From: Azospirillum isscasi
Lineage (GTDB): Bacteria > Pseudomonadota > Alphaproteobacteria > Azospirillales > Azospirillaceae
Direction: 5' to 3'
Assembly (NCBI RefSeq): GCF_030849505.1
Contig: NZ_JAUJFI010000054.1
Location: forward strand, 1 to 33,876
DNA: 33,876 nucleotides
A program made the translations under genes and the position numbers. The notes beneath the pieces were generated by a model. The model did no database searches and was not told where the DNA came from. It saw only the letters and a program-made list of their open reading frames with translations. This document shows positions 6,919-15,251 of this stretch, in pieces (positions within the stretch are counted from its first letter, which is position 1; every line of letters begins with the position of its first letter).

Positions 6919-9564
6919 ATGCTGTCGAAGAAGGTAATCCATCGGCAACCGATGACACTGCGCGGGTACCTGTTGAGGCTCGTGCTCGTCACGCTGGTGC
7001 CGATGCTTCTGCTCGGCGGGATGCTCATCGGCTGGCTGGTGCAGCAGCAGCGGGAGGCCGTCGAGAACAACATGTCCGACACGGCGGAGGCGCTGGCCCT
7101 GATCGTGGACCGGGAACTGGGGGCGACCATCGACGCGCTGCGGGCGCTGTCGCGCGCCGACGCGCTGGCCGACGACGATCCCGCCGGCTTTTACGAGCGG
7201 GCGATCCTGGCGCTGGCGCAGCATCCATCCTGGACCAACATCGCCCTGATCGACCCTTCGGGGCGGCAGATCGCCAACACGGCGGTGCGGCTCGGCGCCC
7301 CGCTGCCGGGCGTGCCCCAGCGCGACGCCCTGCAACGGGTGATCGCGACCCGCCAGCCGGCGGTGTCCGATCTGGTGACCGCGACGGCGGGCGACCGTCC
7401 GGCGATCGCCGTCATGGTGCCGGTGCCGGGCGGTGACGGCGGCCTGCGCCACATCCTGTCGGCGGTGGTCGATCCGCAGACCTGGAGCACGCTTCTGGAG
7501 GGCTTCGAAACCCGGTCCGGCCTGATCGCCGCGATCATCGACGGGCAGAACCGGATCGCCGCCCGCTCGCGCGAGCATACGGAGTATCTGGGGCGGGAGG
7601 TGCCGGACTGGTTCCTGGCGGCGCGCGGGACGGCGGCGACCGGCAACTACCGGGGCGCCACGCTGGACGGGGTGGAGATCATCGGAGCCTTCCACCGCAC
7701 GCGGCTCGCCGGCTGGACCCTGGTCGCCGCGACGCCGACCGAGGCCGTGCTGAATCCCCTGAACCGCACGGCCGTTCTGGCGCTGGGGCTGGGCGTGATC
7801 CTGCTGGGCGTGTCGCTGGCCTCGGCGGCGTTCTTCGCCCGGCGGCTCGCCCTCCCCGTCCGGGAACTGGCCGCCCACGGCGGCAACCTGATGGAGGGGC
7901 AGCCCATCCGCTACGGCGGCGGCGTGCCGGTGCGCGAGATCGACGAGCTGCACCGCGTCCTGGCCGAGGCCAGCGCCGCGCTGGTCGGCGCCAGCGAGTC
8001 CGCGGCCCATGCGGAGGCGCGCCACCGCTCCATCGTGGACACGGCGGTGGACGCCATCGTGGTCATCGACCGCGTCGGCACCCTGCACGGCTTCAACCGC
8101 GCCGCGGAACGCATCTTCGGCTACGCCGCGGAGGAGGTTCTGGGCCGCAACGTCAGCATGCTGATGCCCGAGCCGGACCGCAGCGCCCACGACGGCTATC
8201 TGGAGCGCTACCACCGCACCGGGGAGCGGCGGATCATCGGCATCGGACGCGAGGTGTGGGGCCGGCGCAAGGACGGATCGGTGTTCCCGCTGGAACTGTC
8301 GGTGGCCGAATGGCGGGCCGACGGCGAGATCCGCTTCACCGGCATCGTCCGCGACATCACCGCCCGCAAGGCGGCGGAGGAGGCGTTGCTCGCCGCCAAG
8401 GACGCGGCGGAGCAGGCGATGGAGCGCGCCCTGCAGGCCGCGGACGAGGCCCGGCGGGAGAAGACCCGCGCCGAGAAGGCGGAGCGGGCGAAGACCCAGT
8501 TCCTCGCGGCGGCCAGCCACGACCTGCGCCAGCCCGTGCAGTCTCTCTATTTCTTCGCGCAGGTGCTGGGCGACAAGCTTCAGGGCCGGTCCGGCCATGA
8601 GCTGGTGGCCAGCATGGGCCATTCGCTGGACGCACTGAAGCTGCTGCTGGACGGGCTGCTGGACGTGTCGCGGCTCGACGCCGGGGCGGTGGAGCCCAGC
8701 GTCACCGAATGCGCGGTCGGCCCGCTGCTCGACCGGCTGGCGGCGGAATACGGGCCGCAGGCGGACGGGCAAGGGCTGCGGCTGCGGGTGGTGCCGACCT
8801 CGCTGTGGGCGCGCACCGATCCGATGCTGCTGGAGCGCATCCTGCGCAACCTGATCGAGAACGCGCTGCGCTACACCGAGCGGGGCGGGGTCGTGGTCGG
8901 CTGCCGGCGGCGCAACGGCGCGCTGCGGATCGAGGTGGCCGACAGCGGGGCCGGCGTGCCGGAGGAGTTGCAGCAGGCCGTCTTCGAGGAGTTCTTCCAG
9001 ATCGGCAACCCCGAGCGCGACCGGGCCAAGGGGCTCGGCCTCGGCCTCGCCATCGTGAAGCGGCTGGCCGGGCTGCTCGGCCACACGGTGGCGCTGCGGT
9101 CGCGGCCCGGACGGGGCAGCGTCTTCTCGGTCGAGCTTCCCTCCGTGCGTCCCCGCGCCATCCTGCGCCGCAACGGGGCGGAGCGGGCCAACGACGACGG
9201 GCAGGGGCTGGTGGTGGTCATCGACGACGAGGCCATCGTCCTGCTCAGCCTGCGCACCCTGCTGGAGCAGTGGGGCTACGAGGTGGTCGCCGCCGTGTCG
9301 GGGGAGGAGGCGGTGGACCTGCTGCACGGGCTGGGCCGCATGCCGGACCTCATCATCGCCGATTACCGCCTGCGCGAGGGGCGGACGGGGGTGGAGGCGA
9401 TCCGCGACATCCACGGCGTCTGCGGCGTGCGCATCCCCGCCGTGGTGCTGACCGGCGACACCGCGCCCGAACGCATCACCGAAATCCGCGGCGCCGGCTT
9501 CCGCCTCGTCCACAAGCCGATCACCCCGCACATCCTGCGCGAGCTGCTGAAGCCCGCGGCCTGA
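6919..9564 (+). CDS. Hybrid sensor histidine kinase with FixL-like haem-PAS domain
   Basis: This 881-residue membrane kinase has a first membrane helix (about 15-35), a periplasmic sensor resembling a double Cache fold (about 36-280), a second helix (284-306), HAMP (307-358) and a PAS domain (about 368-490). A coiled coil, a HisKA domain with SHDLRQP (His534), an HATPase domain (NLIENALRY, GLGLGLAIVKRL) and a C-terminal receiver (Asp815 in IADYRL) follow. The PAS domain carries MPEPDRSAHDGYL and IIGIGR. His424 and Arg444 keep the 20-residue spacing of the proximal His200 and distal Arg220 of Bradyrhizobium FixL, so haem and oxygen sensing are plausible. Such kinases relay phosphate from His to Asp or onward; no response regulator gene is adjacent. 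The ATG was chosen from the conserved N-terminal helix; the ribosome site is weak. Confidence 0.92.
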   Translation: MLSKKVIHRQPMTLRGYLLRLVLVTLVPMLLLGGMLIGWLVQQQREAVENNMSDTAEALALIVDRELGATIDALRALSRADALADDDPAGFYERAILALAQHPSWTNIALIDPSGRQIANTAVRLGAPLPGVPQRDALQRVIATRQPAVSDLVTATAGDRPAIAVMVPVPGGDGGLRHILSAVVDPQTWSTLLEGFETRSGLIAAIIDGQNRIAARSREHTEYLGREVPDWFLAARGTAATGNYRGATLDGVEIIGAFHRTRLAGWTLVAATPTEAVLNPLNRTAVLALGLGVILLGVSLASAAFFARRLALPVRELAAHGGNLMEGQPIRYGGGVPVREIDELHRVLAEASAALVGASESAAHAEARHRSIVDTAVDAIVVIDRVGTLHGFNRAAERIFGYAAEEVLGRNVSMLMPEPDRSAHDGYLERYHRTGERRIIGIGREVWGRRKDGSVFPLELSVAEWRADGEIRFTGIVRDITARKAAEEALLAAKDAAEQAMERALQAADEARREKTRAEKAERAKTQFLAAASHDLRQPVQSLYFFAQVLGDKLQGRSGHELVASMGHSLDALKLLLDGLLDVSRLDAGAVEPSVTECAVGPLLDRLAAEYGPQADGQGLRLRVVPTSLWARTDPMLLERILRNLIENALRYTERGGVVVGCRRRNGALRIEVADSGAGVPEELQQAVFEEFFQIGNPERDRAKGLGLGLAIVKRLAGLLGHTVALRSRPGRGSVFSVELPSVRPRAILRRNGAERANDDGQGLVVVIDDEAIVLLSLRTLLEQWGYEVVAAVSGEEAVDLLHGLGRMPDLIIADYRLREGRTGVEAIRDIHGVCGVRIPAVVLTGDTAPERITEIRGAGFRLVHKPITPHILRELLKPAA

Positions 9565-9583
9565 CCGGGACGACGATCGGGAA

Positions 9584-9617
9584 GGGCCGGTTTTTGACCC
9601 TGGCTGCCCGCCGGCCC
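9584..9617 (+). terminator. Possible terminator after the hybrid kinase
   Basis: GGGCCGG (9584-9590) pairs with CCGGCCC (9611-9617) across a 20-nt loop, and GGTCTTTAGATTTT follows. It lies 20 nt past the kinase stop and ahead of the next gene. The stem is short and the T-rich stretch is interrupted. Confidence 0.35.
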
Positions 9618-9662
9618 GGTCTTTAGATTTTCCGCCTCCTTGGGGGAAGAGGGAGACGGGAC

Positions 9663-10274
9663 ATGAACTGGAGCAAGGGGTTGTGGCGGGGCTGGCTTGC
9701 CGCCGCCCTGCTGTGGGTGGCGGTGGTCGCCGCCTTCGCCGCCGCCGATCTGCGGGACCGGCAGCCCTTCGCCGGGCTTTACGCCTATTCGGACGCGAAG
9801 GACGCCTTCCTGCCGCAGCGCTACGCCGCCGACGAAGCGGTGGTTGAGGATGGGGTGAGGCGGGGCGTCGTAGCGCGGACGGACTTCGCCGACGGCACCA
9901 CCCTGGCGGCCCCGCCGGATCTCGGCGAGGAGCGTCTGAAGGAGATCGCCGACCGCTTCTGGGCGGAGCGCTGGGCGCGCCGGGCCGACGCGCTGTGGCC
10001 CTGGGGCCTGCGCGCCGCCGTGCCGCCGCTGCTCCTTCTGCTGTCCGGCGCCTTCCTCCTGTGGATCGCCCGCGGCTTCCGCCCGGCGGAGGTCCCCATG
10101 GAGGCGGCTGCGGAGATGGCCGTGGAAACGGCTGTGGAGTCGGGGGCGGAGGGGGAAACGCCGAAGGCCGTCTTCAACACGCGCTCGGCGGGCGGGCTGC
10201 CGCCCTTCATCCGTTCCCTGGGGCCGGACCCCAGGCGCCGCCGCGTGCTGGGGGCGGGCCGCCTTACGCCTTGA
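9663..10274 (+). CDS. Hypothetical two-helix membrane protein
   Basis: This 203-residue protein has an N-terminal membrane segment (WLAAALLWVAVVAAFAAA, about 11-28) and a second one (AAVPPLLLLLSGAFLLWIARGF, about 118-139). The roughly 90-residue region between them, with KDAFLPQRYAADEAVVEDG, is probably periplasmic. The C-terminal tail is Glu/Ala-rich and then basic (PDPRRRRVLGAG) and should be cytoplasmic. No family is recognised. GGGAGACGGGA precedes the ATG. The last 11 bp overlap the convergent gene at 10264-10611. The C-terminal 60 residues look poorly constrained. Confidence 0.65.
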   Translation: MNWSKGLWRGWLAAALLWVAVVAAFAAADLRDRQPFAGLYAYSDAKDAFLPQRYAADEAVVEDGVRRGVVARTDFADGTTLAAPPDLGEERLKEIADRFWAERWARRADALWPWGLRAAVPPLLLLLSGAFLLWIARGFRPAEVPMEAAAEMAVETAVESGAEGETPKAVFNTRSAGGLPPFIRSLGPDPRRRRVLGAGRLTP

Positions 10275-10611
10275 CGTACACCCAGGCTTCGGCGCCGGAC
10301 TTCAGGCGGACGGCGACGCGCTTGTAGTCGGACACCTCGTAGGCATCCGCCGCCGCCAGCTCCGCCGGGGTGATCCGGAACAGCGTGCCGGCCACCTCGT
10401 CCGCCGGGTCGCCGCTTTCCATCACCACGGGGTGGAAGCGCTTGCCGCTGGTGCGGATCACGTCCGGGTCGGTGATCTCCAGCATCTCCTGCCGGTAACC
10501 CGGCATGGCATCCGCGGTGCCGGTGAGCAGCCGCCCGAAGGACGCGATCTGCACGTCCTCCTGTTGCAGGGTCCCATAGGAGAAGAGAAGGACCGTATCC
10601 GTCGCGTCCAT
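10264..10611 (-). CDS. Gamma-glutamylcyclotransferase-family (AIG2-like) protein
   Basis: This 115-residue protein has the family signature: LLFSYGTLQQEDVQ at the N-terminus (substrate-binding YGTL loop, residues 12-15), then GYRQEMLEI, then VAGTLFRITPAELAAADAYEVSDYKR. Glu92 in DAYE fits the catalytic acid of gamma-glutamylcyclotransferases. The family cleaves gamma-glutamyl amides to 5-oxoproline, but bacterial members of this short AIG2-like type are mostly uncharacterised, so the substrate is open. The length is normal for the family. It is convergent with the membrane-protein gene (11-bp overlap) and separate from the flagellar operon, which ends 88 bp before its start. Confidence 0.85.
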   Translation of the reverse strand: MDATDTVLLFSYGTLQQEDVQIASFGRLLTGTADAMPGYRQEMLEITDPDVIRTSGKRFHPVVMESGDPADEVAGTLFRITPAELAAADAYEVSDYKRVAVRLKSGAEAWVYVKA

Positions 10612-10698
10612 GGCCGCTGAACCTTCTGCCCGCTGTGCGATGCCGCAGGCTACCGCACAACGGTGGCGGGATGCAGCCGTGGATCGCTCGGAACCGTT

Positions 10699-11217
10699 CT
10701 ACAACTCCGCGTTCAGGCCGGAGGCCGACAGCTCGACCGGGCGCACCGCGTGGCCAGTGGGGGCGTAGAGACCGTCGCTGGCCGCCTTTTCCAGGGCCAC
10801 CAGCAGGCTGCGGTTGATCGACAGCACGGCCTTGCGCATGGCGACCAGCCCCGCCGCGTTCTCGTTGATGGCTCGGTCCAGCCGCTCCACCCGGTCCAGG
10901 ATCATGGCGCGCAGGTCGTCGTTCAGCCGCAGGGTGCCCGCCTGGGCCATGATGCCGCCCAGCCGGTCGGCCATCGCCTGCTTGCGCCGGGCGTAGCCCT
11001 CCAGCCCGTCCAGCGTGCCGGCGGAGAGCGCCGCCGTCTCCTCCTCCAGCAGGGCGCTCAGCTCCGCCACCGTGTCCAGGAACTCCGTCATGACGACGGC
11101 GGTCGGCCCATCGGCGAGGGCGGGCGCCTCCGGCTCCGGAAGGGCGGGGGCGATCTCCTCGACCGGCTTGGCGTCGGGGGCGAATTCGCGGATCAGGTCC
11201 TTGAAACGGCGGCTCAT
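10699..11217 (-). CDS. FlgN/FlbY-like flagellar protein
   Basis: This 172-residue, mostly helical acidic protein is the last gene of the flagellar operon. After a Pro/Ala/Glu-rich stretch (about 16-40) come long amphipathic helices (VVMTEFLDTVAELSALLEEETAALSAGTLDGLEGYARRKQAMADRL). This LxxLLxxExxAL...D......K..L pattern is typical of FlgN-type export chaperones, which escort the hook-associated proteins FlgK and FlgL to the secretion apparatus; both are encoded in the same operon. The start overlaps the upstream stop (ATGA at 11214-11217), implying translational coupling. The identification rests on helix pattern and context rather than strict motifs. The place after flgI and a rod-binding gene is like Caulobacter flbY. 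Confidence 0.7.
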   Translation of the reverse strand: MSRRFKDLIREFAPDAKPVEEIAPALPEPEAPALADGPTAVVMTEFLDTVAELSALLEEETAALSAGTLDGLEGYARRKQAMADRLGGIMAQAGTLRLNDDLRAMILDRVERLDRAINENAAGLVAMRKAVLSINRSLLVALEKAASDGLYAPTGHAVRPVELSASGLNAEL

Positions 11218-11522
11218 CCCTGGCTTCCTTCCGCGGTTTGACCATAGAGGCGGGCCACGTCGGCCTGGACCATGCGGCCGATGCCCAGCGTGCCGGCCTC
11301 CGCGATGGCCTTGCCGTATTCCTGGAGCATGAAGCTGCGCCACGTCCGCTCGCCCTGGCCGCCGCCGAAGGCGTGGCCGGCCTCCAGCCCGGCGAACATG
11401 GATTCCAGCATCTGTCCGACCATCAGCGCCTCGAACTCCTGGCCGGCTTTCTCGGCGGCGGCACGGTCCGACGCGGCGGGTTTCGCGGCGGGGGCGGTCG
11501 TGGAAAGGGGGGAGATGTCCAT
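11214..11522 (-). CDS. Rod-binding protein (FlgJ N-terminal/CheL type)
   Basis: This is a 102-residue protein with the rod-binding domain: AAEKAGQEFEALMVGQMLESMF (about 23-44), followed by GGGQGERTWRSFMLQEYGKAIAEAGTLGIGRMVQADV. It corresponds to the N-terminal half of enteric FlgJ, which caps the growing rod in the periplasm. The peptidoglycan-hydrolysing C-terminal half is absent, as is usual in alphaproteobacteria (Caulobacter CheL), where a separate enzyme opens the wall. It lies 24 bp after flgI and overlaps the next gene by 4 bp. Confidence 0.85.
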   Translation of the reverse strand: MDISPLSTTAPAAKPAASDRAAAEKAGQEFEALMVGQMLESMFAGLEAGHAFGGGQGERTWRSFMLQEYGKAIAEAGTLGIGRMVQADVARLYGQTAEGSQG

Positions 11523-11546
11523 CGCGTCGTCTTCCAGCCGGAGGGG

Positions 11547-12683
11547 TCAGATGATTTCCAGATCGGCGTGCAGGGCGCCCGCCGCCTTGATGGCCTGGAG
11601 GATGGCGACCATGTCGCGCGGACCGACGCCCAGCGCGTTCAGCCCGTTGACGAGCTGCTGCAGGCTGACGTTGCCGCCGATGGTCACGAACTGGCGCCCG
11701 TTGCCCTCCTGCACCTGCACGTCGGTGCGCGGCACCACCACCGTCTGCCCGTCGGAGAAGGGCTGCGGCTGCGACACCTGGGGCGTTTCCACCACGCGGA
11801 CGGTCAGGTTGCCCTGGGTGATGGCGACGCGGCTGATGCGCACGTCGTCGCCGATGACCACGGTGCCGCTGCGCTCGTCCACCACCACGCGGGCGATGCC
11901 GTCCGGGCGGACGGTGAGCTGCTCGATGTCGCCGATCAGCCGGGCGACCGCGCCGTTGTAGCGGGGCGGGATGCGCACATCGACCGTCGTGGAATCCAGC
12001 ACATGGACCGCGCTGCCGCCCAGCCGCACCGCCACCGCGTCGGCGATGCGGTTGGCGGTGGTGAAGTCGGGGTTGCGCAGCGCCATGCGCACGCCGGTCA
12101 CCTCGTCCAGCGCGAATTTCAGCTCCCGCTCGACGATGGCGCCGTTGGCGACGCGGGCGCTGGTCGGCACGCCCTTGGTCACGTTGGCCGCCGCCCCGCC
12201 CGCGGAGAAGCCGCTGACCGACAGCGACCCCTGGGCCACGGCGTAGGCCTGCCCGTCCGCGCCCAGCAGCGGGGTGACCAGCAGCGTGCCGCCGAGCAGG
12301 CTGGTGGCGTCGCCCAGAGCCGACACGGTGATGTCGATGGTCGTGCCCTGGCGGGCGAAGGGCGGCAGCGAGGCCGTGACCATCACCGCCGCGGCGTTGC
12401 GGGTGCGCAGCACCTCGTCGCGGGTGTTGATGCCCAGCCGTTCCAGCATGCCCTTCAGGCTCTGCTCGGTGAAGGGCGTGTTGATGAGACGGTCGCCCGA
12501 GCCGTTCAGCCCGACCACGAGGCCGTAGCCGATGAGCTGGTTGCGGCGCACCCCGTCGAAGGTGACGAGATCCTTCACCCGCGTCTGGGCCAGCCCCTCC
12601 CCCGCGGCGGCGGCTGCGGCCAGCAGGCAGGCCGCGGCCAGCGCGGCCATGCGGAAGGCTCGGCGGATCGGACCGTGCTTCAT
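11547..12683 (-). CDS. flgI: Flagellar P-ring protein FlgI
   Basis: This 378-residue protein forms the periplasmic P-ring around the flagellar rod. It starts with a Sec signal peptide (basic MKHGPIRRAFR, then a long Ala/Leu core ending near GLAQT, about residue 35). The mature N-terminus RVKDLVTFDGVRRNQLIGYGLVVGLNGSGD is diagnostic of FlgI, as are FTEQSLKGMLERLGIN, ASLPPFARQGTTIDI and the C-terminal LVNGLNALGVGPRDMVAILQAIKAAGALHADL. The length is normal. ATG 12683 is preferred to the TTG at 12713 because it gives a normal signal peptide. No flgH or flgA lies beside it, so the L-ring gene must be elsewhere. Confidence 0.96.
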   Translation of the reverse strand: MKHGPIRRAFRMAALAAACLLAAAAAAGEGLAQTRVKDLVTFDGVRRNQLIGYGLVVGLNGSGDRLINTPFTEQSLKGMLERLGINTRDEVLRTRNAAAVMVTASLPPFARQGTTIDITVSALGDATSLLGGTLLVTPLLGADGQAYAVAQGSLSVSGFSAGGAAANVTKGVPTSARVANGAIVERELKFALDEVTGVRMALRNPDFTTANRIADAVAVRLGGSAVHVLDSTTVDVRIPPRYNGAVARLIGDIEQLTVRPDGIARVVVDERSGTVVIGDDVRISRVAITQGNLTVRVVETPQVSQPQPFSDGQTVVVPRTDVQVQEGNGRQFVTIGGNVSLQQLVNGLNALGVGPRDMVAILQAIKAAGALHADLEII

Positions 12684-12720
12684 CGAACCGTCTTTCGTCG
12701 GCTGCAGGGGCAAAGCCGTC

Positions 12721-13824
12721 CTACAGGTAATTGGTCAGGCTCATCCGGGCGATGCGGGCGGTGGCCGCCGAGGTCGCCTCGATCTGCACTTCGAGCTGGT
12801 TCATGCGCAGGCTGGCCTCCGCCGGATCGACGCTTTCCATCGCGTCGAGCTGGTCGTTGAGGATGCGGAGCTGCGTGGTGTGCATGTCCGCCACGTCGTC
12901 GAGCTGCGCGCGGTGGATGCCGAGCTGCGCCGTGGCCTCGCGCACCCCTTCCAGCCCGCCCGACACCTTGGCGACCGCCGCCTCCATGTAGGGCTTGTAG
13001 GCGTCCAGCGGCAGTTGGCTGGTGTCCAGGCCGGCCAGCATGTAGAGGCCCTGGAGCAGGTCCCGCATCGCCGGGTCGTTGGCCTGGATGCCGTACGGGA
13101 TTTCGGTCGAGCGGTCGGGCCGGGCGCTGAGGCGCGGGGTGTCGGCGCCGCCCGGCTGAAGGGCCGTGGCCCCCCGGTACAGGCCGCCCTCGAACCCCTG
13201 GGTCAGCGGCGGCGGCAGGGGAAGGGCGGGGTCGCGCACCGAGAACAGCTCGTCCAGCACCGCCACGGCGGCGGCGGTTTCGGCGGGGGTCTGCGGCGAG
13301 GACGTGCCGCCGGTGGCCGCGGCGATGGCGTCCTGCACGATCCGAAGGGGCGAAGGCAGGCCGGACTCGTCGCCCTGGACGGCGCGCATGGGCGGCGTCT
13401 TCACCTCCACCCCGCCGAACAGATAGCCGTTGCCGGAGGAGGCGTTCAGCATGCCCACCACCTGATCCAGCATGGCGCGCGCCCGCACCTGGAGCGAACT
13501 GCCGGTGGGCGAGGGCTGGCCCAGCCCGACCGAGGCGGCGGCCAGCACGTCCTGCCCGGCGGACAGGATGTTGGTCAGCGCGCTGTCCATGGTGCCCAGC
13601 CGGCCTTGCAGCAGGGCGGTGGACTTCAGGGTCTGGTCGGTCTCGTCATAGAGGTTGCGCAGCGCGATGGCCTGGCCGGTGCGCGCACCCAGCGCCTTGG
13701 CGACGTCGAAATGCCTGCCGCTGGCGATCTCGTCGTTGTTGCGCAGCCGTTCGAGCTGAAGATCGGTGTTGGCGGTCTGGAGGCGCTTGGCAAGACCGAG
13801 GGTGGAGACGGCGTTGTAGAGCAT
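12721..13824 (-). CDS. flgL: Flagellar hook-filament junction protein FlgL
   Basis: This 367-residue homologue of the HAP3/flagellin family has the conserved N-terminal helix (STLGLAKRLQTANTDLQLERLRNNDEIASGRHFDVAKAL), a variable middle, and a C-terminal helix pair with LGIHRAQLDDVADMHTTQLRILNDQLDAMESVDPAEASLRMNQLEVQIEATSAATARI. GGVEVKTPPM at about 135 resembles the FGG(x)NT motif of FlgL proteins. It joins hook to filament at the distal end of the structure. The gene starts 4 bp after flgK, so the two are translationally coupled. Distinction from flagellin rests on its place after flgK and the divergent middle region. Confidence 0.9.
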   Translation of the reverse strand: MLYNAVSTLGLAKRLQTANTDLQLERLRNNDEIASGRHFDVAKALGARTGQAIALRNLYDETDQTLKSTALLQGRLGTMDSALTNILSAGQDVLAAASVGLGQPSPTGSSLQVRARAMLDQVVGMLNASSGNGYLFGGVEVKTPPMRAVQGDESGLPSPLRIVQDAIAAATGGTSSPQTPAETAAAVAVLDELFSVRDPALPLPPPLTQGFEGGLYRGATALQPGGADTPRLSARPDRSTEIPYGIQANDPAMRDLLQGLYMLAGLDTSQLPLDAYKPYMEAAVAKVSGGLEGVREATAQLGIHRAQLDDVADMHTTQLRILNDQLDAMESVDPAEASLRMNQLEVQIEATSAATARIARMSLTNYL

Positions 13825-13828
13825 GGCG

Positions 13829-15226
13829 TCAGTTCCGGATCTGGAGCAGCGTGTCGAGCATCCGCCCGGCGGCCTGGAGCACCTGCGCGCTGGCGCCGTA
13901 GCTCTGCTCGATCAGCAGGAGTTTCTGCATCTCGTCGTCCACATTCACGCCGTCGCGGTTGATCCGCGCCGATTGCAGCGCGTCGGCGCTGATCTTGCGG
14001 GTCTTCATCTCGGACTCGGCGGTGGTGCGGTAGCCCTGCTGGGTGGAGACCATGCCGGTGGCGTAGTCGCCCAGCGTGGCCGAGGCCGGCAGGTCCGGCG
14101 CGGCGAAGCTGCGGGCGGCGGAGAAGACGGACAGGAAGCGGTCGATCTGCGTGGTGTCGCCGGACGGCAGGGGCGCGCCCGCCTGGACGCCGCTCTGCAC
14201 CATCCAGGGGTTGCCGCGGACGCTGCCGTTGACGGCGATGCGCGAGGCCAGCCCGTCCGTCGCGCCGAAGGCGGCGCCGGCATCGGTGAACAGGCCGGGC
14301 TGGGTGGGGTCGGCCTCCGCCGCCTGGAACTGCTGCACGATGCCCGCCGCCAGCTCGTCGAGCTGGGCCAGCGCGCGGGGCATGTCCTGATAGGCGGCCT
14401 GGACATAGCCCATGATGCGCCCGCTCTGGATGTCCTGCTCCGGGTTGCCGGAAAGGACCTTTCCGCCGGCCACCAGATCGCCGCCCGCGAGCTGGAGCGG
14501 CTGCGCGCCCGGCGGCAGCTCGCGGTCCAGAAGCGTCTGGCCGTTGCGGGTCATCACCACCACCTCCCCGCTTTCGCGGGTGTGGGTGCGGATGCCGATC
14601 TCCTCCGACACCTGGTCGAGCAGCCGGTCGCGCTCGTCCATCAGGTCGCCGGCGTCGGCGCCCTTGGCCTTCTGGCTGGCGATGGCGCCGTTCAGCTCCC
14701 CGATGCGGACCAGCGAGCGGTTCACCTCGTCCACGGAGGACTGGAGCCGCGCCTTGGCGTCGTTCCGCACGGTGACGGCGGCGGATGCCGTGTCGTGCAG
14801 CCGGCGCACCAGCGATTCCGCGGAATCCACCACGGCGGAGCGCGCCGCCTCGTTGTCCGCCTGGTTGCGGAGCTGGCTGAAGGACTGCTGGAGCTTCGCC
14901 AGCGCGGTGGAGACGGACCGCTCGTCCTGCGGCTGGCCCAGCGCCGCCGCGTAGTCGGCCAGCGCCGAGGCGCGGGTTTCCTGGGCGGTGTAGCGGCTCT
15001 GCTCGAACCGGGCGTCGCGGATCAGGAACTCGTCCACGCTGCGCAGCACGCCGTCCACGCGCACGCCCTGGCCGCGCCCGCCGCTGACCGCGGTGGAGAC
15101 CGCCAGATCCTTGCGGACGAAGCCGGCGGTGGTGGCGTTGGTGATGTTGTGCGACACCAGGGCGGCTTGCTGCTGGGTCGCGCGCAGCCCGGACAGGGCG
15201 GCGCTGAGGGCCAGTTGGAGGCTCAT
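13829..15226 (-). CDS. flgK: Flagellar hook-associated protein FlgK (HAP1)
   Basis: This 465-residue protein has the rod/hook-family N-terminus (LALSAALSGLRATQQQAALVSHNITNATTAGFVRKDL) and the FlgK-specific coiled-coil region with YTAQETRASALADYAAAL, LQQSFSQLRNQADNEAARSAVVDSAESLVRRL and GELNGAIASQKAKGADAGDLMDERDRLLDQVSE. The C-terminal helix is VNVDDEMQKLLLIEQSYGASAQVLQAAGRMLDTLL. It is the first adaptor between hook and filament and is exported by the flagellar type III system. It sits 25 bp after flgE and 4 bp before flgL. The length is slightly below enteric FlgK, with a compact central domain. Confidence 0.95.
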   Translation of the reverse strand: MSLQLALSAALSGLRATQQQAALVSHNITNATTAGFVRKDLAVSTAVSGGRGQGVRVDGVLRSVDEFLIRDARFEQSRYTAQETRASALADYAAALGQPQDERSVSTALAKLQQSFSQLRNQADNEAARSAVVDSAESLVRRLHDTASAAVTVRNDAKARLQSSVDEVNRSLVRIGELNGAIASQKAKGADAGDLMDERDRLLDQVSEEIGIRTHTRESGEVVVMTRNGQTLLDRELPPGAQPLQLAGGDLVAGGKVLSGNPEQDIQSGRIMGYVQAAYQDMPRALAQLDELAAGIVQQFQAAEADPTQPGLFTDAGAAFGATDGLASRIAVNGSVRGNPWMVQSGVQAGAPLPSGDTTQIDRFLSVFSAARSFAAPDLPASATLGDYATGMVSTQQGYRTTAESEMKTRKISADALQSARINRDGVNVDDEMQKLLLIEQSYGASAQVLQAAGRMLDTLLQIRN

Positions 15227-15251
15227 GGCGGGCTATCCCCTTTCCCGTCCG

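Noticed and set aside
6823..9531. Leftward 902-codon frame opposite the hybrid kinase
   Set aside because: Antisense shadow; the kinase on the + strand has complete, ordered domains with intact motifs.
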